A DNA stretch of 64,000 bases. Origin: Eggerthellaceae bacterium (GTDB lineage: Bacteria; Actinomycetota; Coriobacteriia; Coriobacteriales; Eggerthellaceae). Positions 28,574 to 36,878 of the stretch are shown piece after piece. The notes beneath the pieces are model-generated. The model saw only the letters and a program-made list of their open reading frames with translations. It was not told the origin of the DNA and did no database searches. Each line of letters opens with the position of its first letter. Position 1 is the first letter of the stretch. Both the position numbers and the translations under genes were made by a program. Location of the stretch: assembly GCA_009782605.1 (NCBI GenBank), contig WRIR01000006.1, positions 58,384-122,383 of the forward strand. The letters are read 5' to 3'.

Positions 28574-30667
28574 GTGTCCCGACCGCGCCCGAAGACCCGC
28601 AGGCGTCCCCGCAGCAACCCCCGGGGTATCCTGAAGCTTACGTCGAAGGGGTTTGGGTTCGTCAAGACCGCCGAAGGCGAGTTCTTTGTGCCCGCGTCCA
28701 AGCTGCGCGGGGCCTTCGACGGGGATCTCGTCGAGCTGGCGGCCGCCCCGGCCAATCCCGAGCATCGACAGCCCGAAAGGCCCCACGCGAAGACCGGGGA
28801 GAAGCCGACTGCGCGGGTCGTTCGGATCCTTGAGCGTGCACAGGACACGCTTGTCGGCCGCTACGAGGTCGCCGAGCCCTTCGGGGTCGTCGTCCCGCAG
28901 GATAGCCGAATTCCCTACGACGTCTTCACCATGCGCGCCGAGAAGCCCCACATAAACGACGGCGACATCGTGCGGGTGCGTATCACGGAATACCCTACCG
29001 CGCGAAGCGCCGCCCTGGGCGTGGTCGAGGAAGTCATCGGGCATGAGGGGGACGAGGCCTTAGGGGTCGAACTGATCATCGCACGCCACAAGCTCGCGAC
29101 GGCTTTTTCTGATGCCGCCCTTGAGCAGGCGCGAAAAGCGGCACTCGACATTCCGGCGGCGCTCGCCGACGGGTATCGTGACCTTCGTGACCGTCGTGTG
29201 CTCACGGTTGACCCGGTCGATGCCCGCGACTTCGACGACGCGCTCTCGCTTGAACCGGCGGAAGGCTGCCTGCGGCTCGGTGTCCACATTGCCGACGTCT
29301 CCCGCTATGTGCCCTGGAATTCCGCCCTCGACCATGACGCGCAGGATCGGGCAACGAGCGTCTATCTGGTTGATAGGGTGCTGCCGATGCTGCCCGAGGA
29401 ACTTTCAGCGGACATCTGCTCGCTTAAGCCGGGCGAGGACCGTCTGACGATGACCGTTGACCTGTACCTCGACGCCGGCTTTCGCGTCGTGCGCTATGAG
29501 ATATACCCCGCCGTCATCAGATCGCGTGTGCGCCTCACCTACGACGAGGTGCAGGACATCCTCGACAGGGGAGTGCTCCCGGAACGTGAGGGTGGCGTCG
29601 CAGGAGACGCGGGTGCCGCGGACGGTTCCGCAGGCTGCGTGGGTGCCGTGGGTGCCGCGGGTGCTGCTGTCCCTCGGGCCGGGACATTCGGGGCCTTCGA
29701 GACAGCAGGGCTTAAGCACTGCCTTGACGAGTTGAGCCGTATTGCGCAGGCCCTGGAACAGAAAAGGAAGGCCGCGGGCGGCATCGACTTCGTCTCGACC
29801 GAGGCGAAGGTCATGCTTGACGAGGCAGGCAAGCCCCTCGAAATCGTGATCCGGAAAAAGACTGCGGCGACCTCCCTCATCGAAGAGGCCATGCTCCTTG
29901 CGAACACGACGGTCGCAAAGCATCTTCGCAAGCGCGGCCTCCCCGGCCTTTTCCGGGTGCATGACAAGCCCTCAGAGGACGACCTCGTGGAACTGCTCCT
30001 GATGCTGCGGGAGTTCGACTACCTCAACGACATTGCCGCAGGGGACTTCGTCGCGGGCAACCCCTTCTGCGTACAGGAGGTTCTTGCGCGCTGCAAGGGC
30101 CGCCCGGAAGAAGAGCTCATATCGTCCTCGGTCCTCCGTGCCATGAAGCGGGCGATATACCAACAGGATTGCGAGCCGCACTATGCTCTGGCGGCGGCCG
30201 AGTATTGCCATTTTACGAGTCCTATCCGGCGTTATCCCGACCTTGTGGTGCACCGAATGCTCAAGGTGGAGCATTTCGGGCGCGGGGAGTCCCACCAGCA
30301 GGAGGTCGACAGCCTCAAACGCCTGGGGGAAAGGTCCTCGGAAGCGGAACGGACCGCCGAAGCCGCCGCCCGCGAGTCACACGAGCTCAAGATTGTCGAA
30401 TACCTGCAAGACTACATAGGCTGCACCTTTGAAGCCGTCGTCTCGGGGGTGACCGGTTACGGCTTCTTCGTGCGCCTTGCCAATACCGCCGAAGGCCTTG
30501 TCGCCATGAGGGACCTCGGCACAGAATACTTTGCCCATGATGCCCGCCGTCACACGCTTACCGGCGAAGAGAGCGGCAGGCGCTTCAGGCTCGGCCAGAA
30601 GGTGAGGGTCTCCCTCGTGGCTGCCGACCCCCATACCAGCCGACTCGATTTCCGTCTCTGCGACTAA
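28574..30667 (+). CDS. rnr: RNase R/RNB-family 3'-5' exoribonuclease
   Basis: The 697 aa product has an OB-fold cold-shock-like start (GILKLTSKGFGFVKT), a second cold-shock-like part, and the RNB catalytic domain with VDPVDARDFDDALSLE near residue 215, whose aspartates hold Mg2+, and LGVHIADVSRYV. HFTSPIRRYPDLVVHR follows near residue 550, and an S1 domain ends the protein (from about 618). An Ala/Gly-rich insert of about 30 residues (about 338-367), encoded by a GGTGCCG-type repetitive tract at 29590-29690, interrupts the RNB domain. The GTG start at 28574 sits 34 bases after ftsX. Confidence 0.9.
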   Translation: MSRPRPKTRRRPRSNPRGILKLTSKGFGFVKTAEGEFFVPASKLRGAFDGDLVELAAAPANPEHRQPERPHAKTGEKPTARVVRILERAQDTLVGRYEVAEPFGVVVPQDSRIPYDVFTMRAEKPHINDGDIVRVRITEYPTARSAALGVVEEVIGHEGDEALGVELIIARHKLATAFSDAALEQARKAALDIPAALADGYRDLRDRRVLTVDPVDARDFDDALSLEPAEGCLRLGVHIADVSRYVPWNSALDHDAQDRATSVYLVDRVLPMLPEELSADICSLKPGEDRLTMTVDLYLDAGFRVVRYEIYPAVIRSRVRLTYDEVQDILDRGVLPEREGGVAGDAGAADGSAGCVGAVGAAGAAVPRAGTFGAFETAGLKHCLDELSRIAQALEQKRKAAGGIDFVSTEAKVMLDEAGKPLEIVIRKKTAATSLIEEAMLLANTTVAKHLRKRGLPGLFRVHDKPSEDDLVELLLMLREFDYLNDIAAGDFVAGNPFCVQEVLARCKGRPEEELISSSVLRAMKRAIYQQDCEPHYALAAAEYCHFTSPIRRYPDLVVHRMLKVEHFGRGESHQQEVDSLKRLGERSSEAERTAEAAARESHELKIVEYLQDYIGCTFEAVVSGVTGYGFFVRLANTAEGLVAMRDLGTEYFAHDARRHTLTGEESGRRFRLGQKVRVSLVAADPHTSRLDFRLCD

Positions 30668-30748
30668 GCATCCCATTCTCCTGCGCCCCGCCCCGCCCCG
30701 TTTCTGCTAGGGATTCTTCTTTTTGGCCGTTTTCCGATTCCCTTCAAA

Positions 30749-30773
30749 AGATACTTTGATAAACTAAATATCT
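30749..30773 (+). promoter_or_regulatory. FabT-like operator upstream of the MarR regulator
   Basis: A 25-base imperfect palindrome in an AT-rich tract, bounded by AGATA and TATCT. On the minus strand its core reads TTAGTTTATCAAA, close to the FabT box consensus TTTGATTATCAAA known from streptococci. A matching box precedes acpP at 31787, consistent with autoregulation. Confidence 0.5.
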
Positions 30774-30862
30774 CGACCATGAATGCTCGTACTCCAGGTT
30801 GGGGGGAAGTGCAGCAGAAACAGCGCAGAGGATGCGGGTTCGAGGGCAGGAGGATGAAAGAC

Positions 30863-31471
30863 ATGGACAGGGTTGACAAAACAAAAGGCAATCGCCAAAA
30901 CATGGCAGGCGGCCTGCACATGCCCGACTCGCACACGCCCGACCTGCACGCACGCATCCCGCACACGTCCGGCCCACATATGTCCGGTCCGGCTGCGGTC
31001 GGCATACCTGTAGGCAATGGGGCGAGCTCCGTGCAAAAAAGACGCGCTGAACTGGACGAACTTCTTTCAAAAACCTTCAATGCGGTATTGCGCATCGAAG
31101 AGAAGTCCCTGAAGAACAAGCTGACTGAAGGTTTGAGTATCACCGAGGTCCATACCATCGTCGCCATCGGCCTGTACGAGGCGAACCCCATGAACGTGGT
31201 GGCTGCCCGGCTCGGCGTGACCCTTGCCACTCTGACGACGGCGGTGCAAAGGCTCAATAAGAAAGGCTTTGTCGAGCGCGAACGCAACGACGACGACCGT
31301 AGGAAAGTGATGATCTGGCTCACAAAGCGCGGCCGTCAGGTATACCGGGTGCACGAACTCTTTCACAAAAGAATGATCAACGAGGCACTGTCCGCCCTGA
31401 CGGTCGCCGAAGAACGGGTTCTGTCGACCGCGCTTGGAAAGGTCAAGCATTTTTTCGAGGAGAACGCGTAA
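30863..31471 (+). CDS. MarR-family regulator, likely FabT-like repressor of the fatty acid operon
   Basis: The 202 aa product has a C-terminal MarR winged helix (about 60-200: VQKRRAELDELLSKTFNAV, ITEVHTIVAIGLYE, ARLGVTLATLTTAVQRLNKKGFVERERNDDDRRKVMIWLT). Position directly ahead of acpP-fabK and the two FabT-like boxes support a FabT role, where the repressor responds to acyl-ACP. ATG 30863 has AGGAGG 9 bases upstream; ATG 30854 or 30779 would lengthen it. An N-terminal stretch holds five pentapeptides each starting with His (H19, H24, H29, H34, H39), absent from typical FabT proteins. Confidence 0.78.
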   Translation: MDRVDKTKGNRQNMAGGLHMPDSHTPDLHARIPHTSGPHMSGPAAVGIPVGNGASSVQKRRAELDELLSKTFNAVLRIEEKSLKNKLTEGLSITEVHTIVAIGLYEANPMNVVAARLGVTLATLTTAVQRLNKKGFVERERNDDDRRKVMIWLTKRGRQVYRVHELFHKRMINEALSALTVAEERVLSTALGKVKHFFEENA

Positions 31472-31503
31472 CAGAACGAGGTGTGCCGAATAAGGCGTAC
31501 AAA

Positions 31504-31519
31504 TGTTTCACGTGAAACA
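31504..31519. promoter_or_regulatory. parS-like site 1 (ParB-binding palindrome)
   Basis: TGTTTCACGTGAAACA, a perfect 16-bp palindrome identical to the bacterial parS consensus. It lies within a 36-base segment (31496-31531) repeated at 31686 with one mismatch. parA and parB are not in this window. Confidence 0.88.
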
Positions 31520-31693
31520 TTTCTGGGAAAACAAACACCCCGGCGACAAACCCCCAAGTAGTGGACAGCATCCCGTGAGTATCGGACTGGGGCTATGCGG
31601 TGTGGCACGGGCAACCGATTCTTGCGGCACATTGTTGCCGACTGCAAAGCTATGGCGATAGCCGAGACTCGGAAACACAGTAAACCGTACAAA

Positions 31694-31709
31694 TGTTTCA
31701 CGTGAAACA
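31694..31709. promoter_or_regulatory. parS-like site 2 (ParB-binding palindrome)
   Basis: A second perfect TGTTTCACGTGAAACA, exactly 190 bases from the first and within the same extended repeat (31686-31721). Paired parS sites are expected near the chromosome origin region, where ParB spreads and loads SMC. Confidence 0.88.
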
Positions 31710-31786
31710 TTTCAGGGAAAAATAGTGGAGGAATTGGCTTGCGGGGGCTTTTGCCCACCGTTTTGGCGTACACTAGCCGTCAATAG

Positions 31787-31799
31787 TTAGATAATCAAA
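31787..31799 (+). promoter_or_regulatory. FabT-like operator upstream of acpP
   Basis: TTAGATAATCAAA fits the palindromic pattern TTnGATnATCnAA and differs from the streptococcal FabT consensus core at few positions. It lies 26 bases before the acpP start, where binding would block transcription initiation, and shares ATCAAAGTAT with the box at 30749. Confidence 0.5.
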
Positions 31800-31825
31800 G
31801 TATTATGACGAAATAGGAGGATCAC

Positions 31826-32047
31826 ATGGCAACGCTTGATATCGTAAAGGAAGTATTGGTGGAAAACCTCGACCTCGATGCCGACGGGATCACCGAGGAG
31901 GCAACCCTTGACTCGCTGGGAATCGACTCGCTCGACATGGTGGAGCTTATCTGCGACCTCGAGGACAAGTGCTCCATCGAGTTCGGCGAGCCGGAAGGCA
32001 TCGAGACCGTCGGCCAGCTCATCTCCCATATCGACTCGCTGAAATAG
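31826..32047 (+). CDS. acpP: Acyl carrier protein
   Basis: The 73 aa acidic protein has the phosphopantetheine attachment serine in LGIDSLDMVEL (Ser38). It carries growing acyl chains for the Fab enzymes that follow. A strong ribosome site (ATAGGAGG) precedes it. First gene of the acpP-fabK-fabD-fabG-fabF-fabZ-accDA operon; fabK starts 13 bases later. Confidence 0.95.
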   Translation: MATLDIVKEVLVENLDLDADGITEEATLDSLGIDSLDMVELICDLEDKCSIEFGEPEGIETVGQLISHIDSLK

Positions 32048-32060
32048 GCAGAGCCGGCAT

Positions 32061-33032
32061 ATGAAGACACGGGTGACCGAGCTTCTTGGAATCGAGGCCC
32101 CCATCATCCAGGGGGCCATGGCCTGGGTGGCGAACGCACAGCTTGCGGCAGCGGTAAGCGAGGCCGGAGGGTTGGGCGTCATCGCGTCGGGCGCTGCACC
32201 CCTCGATTGGATAGAGGCGCAGGTAGAGCTTGCCCGCTCGCTCACGAAAAAGCCCATCGGGGTCAACATCATGCTGATGAACCCCCAGGCCGCCGAGATA
32301 GCGCGCCTTCTGACCGAGCTGAGAGCCGACGTTATCACAACAGGTGCGGGAAGCCCCTCAGAGTACATCGAGGATTGGAAGGCTGCCGGATGCCGGGTCG
32401 TGCCCGTTGTCGCCTCATCGGCGCTGGCGCAGCGCATGGAGCGCCTCGGCGCTGACGCGGTTATCGCCGAAGGATGCGAGGCCGGGGGACACATCGGGGA
32501 ATTGACGACCATGGCGTTGGTCCCTTCGGTATGCGACCGGGTCTCGATTCCCGTTATCGCCGCGGGCGGCATTGCTGACGGGCGCGGAATCTGCGCGGCC
32601 TTCGCTTTGGGGGCCGAAGCGGTGCAGATCGGTACCCGATTCCTCACCGTCGATGAGTGCACTATCAGCGACGCGTACAAAGAGGAGGTCTTGAAGGCCA
32701 AGGACTCCGATACCATCGTCACCGGTCGGGCGAGCGGCCATCCGGTCCGCGCCCTCAAAAACGCCTATTCCCGGGCGGCACGGCGAATGGAGGAAGACCC
32801 TGCCACCGACCCTGCCGCGCTTGAGGCTTTCTATGCAGGTTCGCTGCGCCGGGCAGTGGAAGGGGATGCCAAGAACGGCTCCCTCATGGCGGGGCAGGTC
32901 GCCTGCCTTGTTTTCGAACGCAAAAGCGCACGTGAGGTGGTTTCTGAGATGATGGCCGAGGCCGAGGCCCTGGGTCGCAAGGGGCTCTCCGAGCTGGCAG
33001 CGCACAACGCCTGCCCCCGTCCCCTGCCTTAG
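32061..33032 (+). CDS. fabK: FabK, FMN-dependent enoyl-ACP reductase
   Basis: FabK catalyses the last reduction of each elongation cycle with FMN and NAD(P)H, replacing FabI. The 323 aa TIM-barrel protein opens with LGIEAPIIQGAMAWVANAQLAAAVSEAGGLG and has PIGVNIMLMNPQ, GCEAGGHIGELTTM with the His active-site region, and IPVIAAGGIADGRGICAAFALGAEAVQIGTRFL for phosphate binding, all FabK/2-nitropropane dioxygenase family marks. Operon context favours FabK. FabK users are resistant to triclosan-type FabI inhibitors, a known property of the family. Confidence 0.9.
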   Translation: MKTRVTELLGIEAPIIQGAMAWVANAQLAAAVSEAGGLGVIASGAAPLDWIEAQVELARSLTKKPIGVNIMLMNPQAAEIARLLTELRADVITTGAGSPSEYIEDWKAAGCRVVPVVASSALAQRMERLGADAVIAEGCEAGGHIGELTTMALVPSVCDRVSIPVIAAGGIADGRGICAAFALGAEAVQIGTRFLTVDECTISDAYKEEVLKAKDSDTIVTGRASGHPVRALKNAYSRAARRMEEDPATDPAALEAFYAGSLRRAVEGDAKNGSLMAGQVACLVFERKSAREVVSEMMAEAEALGRKGLSELAAHNACPRPLP

Positions 33033-33057
33033 GCTTTCCGAGAAGGGGAAGAACCTG

Positions 33058-34143
33058 ATGGAAACGGACACACCTGCCGCCACCGTCGACGCCCTCGTCG
33101 GCGTCTGTATCGATGCGACGGCACCGGCCCTCATGTTCTCCGGCCAGGGCTCGCAAAGCCCCGGCATGGGGTCCGACCTCTTGGGAGACCCGCTCGCAGC
33201 GGAGATCTTTGCCTGTGCCTCCGACATGTTCCACCGCGATATCGCCGCACTGGTGACCGAAGGCCCCTCTGAGGCGCTTCATGACACCCGCGCCGCCCAG
33301 GCCGCAATCGCCTGCCTCTCGCTTTCGCTGTACCGACTTCTGCGGGAAGGCGGCCTGTCCGCGTCTGCCGTGCTCGGTTTTTCGCTCGGCCAGGTGAGTG
33401 CCTTGTATGCCGCCGAGATGCTTACGATGGAAGAAACCTTTGCCTTTTTGGCGAAACGGGCGGAACTGATGGCCGATGCCGCCCAAGAAACCCCCGGAGC
33501 GATGTGTGCGCTTCTTGGTGCCGACGAGGTGGCGGCACAAGGCCTCTGCGACCGTGCCGCGCACGGGGATGTCCTAGTTATCGCGAACTACAACTGCCCG
33601 GGGCAGATAGTCGTGTCGGGAACGCTTCCGGCAATCGAGCGGGCAGAAGCCGCCTGGACGGCGGCGGGGAAGCGCTGCTCCCGCCTTGCGACTGCCGGTG
33701 CCTTCCACAGCCCGCTCATGGGCTCGGCCGCCATGAGGCTCGCTGCCTACCTTTCACAGGTGGGCTTCCGTGACCCGAAGATGCCCCTTATATGCAACAC
33801 CGACGCGCGTCCCCTTGACGCGCAAAGCGCCGCGCAGCGCCTCTGTGCGCACCTGACCTCGCCGGTGAGATTCGAGCAAAGCGTCGCCTCCCTGTGCCGG
33901 GCAGGGGCCCAGCACTTTGTGGAGGTCGGTTTTGGCGGTGTGCTCGTGGCTCTGGTGAAGCGTATCGACAAGGCGAGCATACGCAACAGGGTGGAGGGCC
34001 GGGAAAGCCTTGACGCCTATCTTGCTGCCTACCGCTCCCAGCGCAGCCCCGCAACACCGACACATCCCCTTGCTGCCCCCGTGCCCTTCGCCGCCCCTGC
34101 GGCCTGCAGCGAAGGGGACGTCCAAGAAAGGAAGCCCTTATGA
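33058..34143 (+). CDS. fabD: FabD, malonyl-CoA:ACP transacylase
   Basis: FabD loads malonyl units on ACP. The 361 aa product has FSGQGSQSPGMGSDLL near residue 24, the nucleophile elbow GFSLGQ (Ser about 110; most FabD proteins have GHSLGE here), KRAELM with the carboxylate-binding Arg, and GAFHSPLM with the catalytic His. The C-terminal 40 residues are Pro/Ala-rich and outside the fold. It overlaps fabG (ATGA). Confidence 0.9.
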   Translation: METDTPAATVDALVGVCIDATAPALMFSGQGSQSPGMGSDLLGDPLAAEIFACASDMFHRDIAALVTEGPSEALHDTRAAQAAIACLSLSLYRLLREGGLSASAVLGFSLGQVSALYAAEMLTMEETFAFLAKRAELMADAAQETPGAMCALLGADEVAAQGLCDRAAHGDVLVIANYNCPGQIVVSGTLPAIERAEAAWTAAGKRCSRLATAGAFHSPLMGSAAMRLAAYLSQVGFRDPKMPLICNTDARPLDAQSAAQRLCAHLTSPVRFEQSVASLCRAGAQHFVEVGFGGVLVALVKRIDKASIRNRVEGRESLDAYLAAYRSQRSPATPTHPLAAPVPFAAPAACSEGDVQERKPL

Positions 34144-34931
34144 GTGAAAACCCCAGCAACCCCGGCAACCCCGCCCACCCGAGCGTCGGCCAGGCTCGCA
34201 GTGCAGTGGTAAGCGGGTCGAGCAGGGGTATAGGCCGCGCCATCGCGCAGGCCCTGGCGTTGTCGGGCTGTGCGGTTTGCCTCAACTACGCCAATCCCTC
34301 AAGTGCCCCGGAGGCGCACAGGCTTGCCGACGAGCTCTCGGCCCGCTATGGGACAGCGACGCTTTGCGTGGCTGCCGACGTCTCGCAAGAGAGCGAGGCC
34401 CAGCGCCTGGTCGCCGAGGCACACCAGGCCTTCGGGCGTCTCGACATCCTCGTCAACAACGCAGGGATCACTCGGGACGGCCTCATTGCCCGCATGAGGG
34501 AGGAAGACTTCGACCAGGTGATCGCCATCAACCTTAAAGGCGCTTTCAACTGCTGCAAGGCGGCCACGGGCCCCATGATGAAACAGCGCTTCGGCCGCAT
34601 CATCAACATGGGCAGCATCGTCGGCGTCACAGGGAATGCCGGCCAGGTGAACTATGCCGCCTCCAAGGCGGGGCTCGTTGGCCTCTCGAAGTCGCTGGCC
34701 AAGGAGCTCGCGGTGCGCAATATCACGGTGAACGTGGTCGCCCCGGGCTTCATCGAGACAGACATGACGCGCCAGCTGAGCGAGGCGCAGCAATCCGCAA
34801 TCCGCGAGCGCATCGCATCCCGCCGCTTCGGCACCCCCGAAGAAGTCGCCGCGCTCGTATCCTTCCTCGCCAGTGATGCGGCGGGTTATATCACCGGGCA
34901 GGTTATCGGAATCGATGGAGGTATGTCGTGA
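34140..34931 (+). CDS. fabG: FabG, 3-oxoacyl-ACP reductase
   Basis: This short-chain dehydrogenase reduces beta-ketoacyl-ACP with NADPH. The 263 aa product has the cofactor loop SGSSRGIGRAIAQALA near residue 23, VNNAGITRDGLIARM, and the catalytic Ser-Tyr-Lys set in MGSIVGVTGNAGQVNYAASKAGLVGLSKSLA, then VNVVAPGFIETDMT. An N-terminal Pro/Asn-rich leader of about 18 residues precedes the fold. Overlaps both neighbours by 4 bases. Confidence 0.94.
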   Translation: MSENPSNPGNPAHPSVGQARSAVVSGSSRGIGRAIAQALALSGCAVCLNYANPSSAPEAHRLADELSARYGTATLCVAADVSQESEAQRLVAEAHQAFGRLDILVNNAGITRDGLIARMREEDFDQVIAINLKGAFNCCKAATGPMMKQRFGRIINMGSIVGVTGNAGQVNYAASKAGLVGLSKSLAKELAVRNITVNVVAPGFIETDMTRQLSEAQQSAIRERIASRRFGTPEEVAALVSFLASDAAGYITGQVIGIDGGMS

Positions 34932-36193
34932 TCACAACACGCAAGCCCGACGGCACGCACCGCGTTGTCATCACCGGCACCGGGGCCGTCTCGCCCGCAG
35001 GTATCGGTGTCGGTGTCCTTTGGGAAAAACTGCTCGCAAAGGAATGCTGCATCAGCGAACTGACTCGCTTCGGAAAAGGGATCTTCGAAGTGAAGGTTGC
35101 TGCCCAGGTTCCTCCCCACGATGTGACCGAGCTTGGGCTCAGCAAGAAAGATGCGCGCCGCTTCGCGCTCTTTGTACAATATGCCATCATCGCCTCCGAC
35201 GAGGCCATCAGACAGGCAGGGATCGACTTCGGCTCCATCGACCCGACCCGCTTCGGATGCGCCTTCGGCAGCGGCATCGGCGGGATGGAGGAATTCGAGA
35301 GCGGTTGCAAGACCCTGGCAGAGTCGGGGCCGACACGGGTCAACCCGCTCTTCATCCCGACCATGATAACGAACATGGCCGCTGGCAACCTCTCCATCCG
35401 CTACGGCCTGCGCGGTGAGTGCACCGACGTTGTGACCGCATGTGCCACCGGCACGCACAACATCGGCAGCGCGTACCGCTCCATCCGCCACGGGTACCTC
35501 GACCTCGCCCTGGCGGGCGGCAGCGAAGAACCCTTCACTCCGGTCTGCCTAGCGGGATTCACCAGGATTGGTGCACTGACCAAGGCTGTCGACCCCCTCA
35601 ATGCCTCGCTGCCCTTCGATGCCCGCCGTGGCGGGTTTGTGGCGGGCGAGGGTGCAGGTGCGGTGGTGCTTGAGTCGCTTGAGCATGCACTCGCACGCCA
35701 GGCGCGGATCATTGCCGAGGTCGTCGGCTTCGGCTCGACCGCAGATGCCTACCACATGACGGCACCTTCCCCCGACGGCGAGGGCCTGACCCGCTCGATG
35801 CGGCACGCCTTGGACGAGGGTGGTTTTACCGTCGATGATATCGGGCATGTCAACGCCCATGGCACCGGTACCCCGATAAACGACCGGACCGAGGCGGCGG
35901 CCCTCCTCGGCTTGGGGGCCGCCGTGCAAGAACGGGTGCCTGTGGTCTCGATCAAGGGGGCTATCGGCCATACCATGGCCGCCGCCGGGGCGCTTGAGGC
36001 AATCGTCACGGCCCTTTCTGTCGCCGGCGACCTGGTCCCTCCGACGACGGGCTTTGCGGTCGCCGACCCGGAATGCCCTGTTCGCGTGCTCATCGATTCC
36101 CTTGAGGCCTACCCTCAGAAAGTCGCCCTCTCCAATTCGCTCGGCTTCGGGGGGCACAACGCCACGCTGGCAATCTCGCCCTACCGTTCTTAG
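34928..36193 (+). CDS. fabF: FabF, beta-ketoacyl-ACP synthase II
   Basis: FabF condenses malonyl-ACP with acyl-ACP. The 421 aa thiolase-fold enzyme has the nucleophilic cysteine in VVTACATGTHNIGSAYR (Cys about 174), the first catalytic His in NAHGTGTPINDRTE, the lysine in SIKGAIGHTMAAAG with the second His, and the C-terminal NSLGFGGHNATL. It starts with GTG overlapping the fabG stop. No fabH is present, so chain initiation must be encoded elsewhere or handled differently. Confidence 0.94.
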   Translation: MITTRKPDGTHRVVITGTGAVSPAGIGVGVLWEKLLAKECCISELTRFGKGIFEVKVAAQVPPHDVTELGLSKKDARRFALFVQYAIIASDEAIRQAGIDFGSIDPTRFGCAFGSGIGGMEEFESGCKTLAESGPTRVNPLFIPTMITNMAAGNLSIRYGLRGECTDVVTACATGTHNIGSAYRSIRHGYLDLALAGGSEEPFTPVCLAGFTRIGALTKAVDPLNASLPFDARRGGFVAGEGAGAVVLESLEHALARQARIIAEVVGFGSTADAYHMTAPSPDGEGLTRSMRHALDEGGFTVDDIGHVNAHGTGTPINDRTEAAALLGLGAAVQERVPVVSIKGAIGHTMAAAGALEAIVTALSVAGDLVPPTTGFAVADPECPVRVLIDSLEAYPQKVALSNSLGFGGHNATLAISPYRS

Positions 36194-36202
36194 GGGCCTG
36201 CC

Positions 36203-36874
36203 GTGAACATCGACAAGGCCGCAGGCTCGCCCGCAGCACCAGTTGTTTCCGCAGTACCGATCCTTCCGGAAGCACTAGTTGCATCCGAAGAATCGACCGC
36301 CCTCGAAGTGCCCGAAGCTTCGGGCCTGTCGGAGGCACCGGCTGTCTTCGCCGACATCAGCTATCCCTGTACCCGTTCGGAAATCTGCAAGGTGCTTCCA
36401 CACCGCGACCCCTTCCTGTGGCTCGACCGCATCATTTCGTGTACGCCGGGCAAGGCAGTGGTTGCGGAATTGGAGGTGGCCGCCGATCTCGCCGTGTTCG
36501 AGGGGCACTTCCCCGCGCATCCGGTGTTTCCCGGGGTGCTTGTCATGGAGGCGCTCGCTCAGGCCGCCTCCTTCTGCATCCTCGTCGGGCGCGGCGGGCA
36601 TGGTACCCTCGGCTTCCTTGCCGCCATCGACGAGGCGAGGTTCCGCAACCAGGTCCGCCCTCAGGATGTCCTGCGCCTGGAGGCGGTCATCACAAAATCT
36701 TCGTCCCGCATGTGCGTTGCGCAGGTCTCGGCATGGGTGGGGGACACCTTGTGCGCTTCGGCGACCCAGAAGTACGTGATCGCCCCCGCCGCCAACACCG
36801 CAACAAGCACCAACACTCCCGCTGCCAGCTACGCCCCTGCCAAAGGCCCCGGCCACGGGGCAGGGGAGGACTAG
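36203..36874 (+). CDS. fabZ: FabZ, 3-hydroxyacyl-ACP dehydratase with N- and C-terminal extensions
   Basis: This hot-dog-fold dehydratase makes trans-2-enoyl-ACP. The core (about 53-190) has ICKVLPHRDPFLWLDRI and GHFPAHPVFPGVLVMEALAQAA with the catalytic His and Glu. At 223 aa it is longer than the usual 140-150, because of about 50 Ala/Pro/Ser/Glu-rich residues before the core and about 30 Ala/Thr-rich residues after. No canonical start lies close to the core, so the GTG at 36203 is the best call, although its ribosome site is weak. Confidence 0.88.
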   Translation: MNIDKAAGSPAAPVVSAVPILPEALVASEESTALEVPEASGLSEAPAVFADISYPCTRSEICKVLPHRDPFLWLDRIISCTPGKAVVAELEVAADLAVFEGHFPAHPVFPGVLVMEALAQAASFCILVGRGGHGTLGFLAAIDEARFRNQVRPQDVLRLEAVITKSSSRMCVAQVSAWVGDTLCASATQKYVIAPAANTATSTNTPAASYAPAKGPGHGAGED

Positions 36875-36878
36875 CACT

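Larger units (their letters stand above)
31472..31825. other. 354-base intergenic region with a parS-like pair and a FabT-like box
   Basis: No credible gene was found here. The region holds two parS-like palindromes 190 bases apart, small dyads between them (CTATGGCGATAG; GGCAAC/GTTGCC), and the acpP promoter region with the FabT-like box at its right end. Confidence 0.7.
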
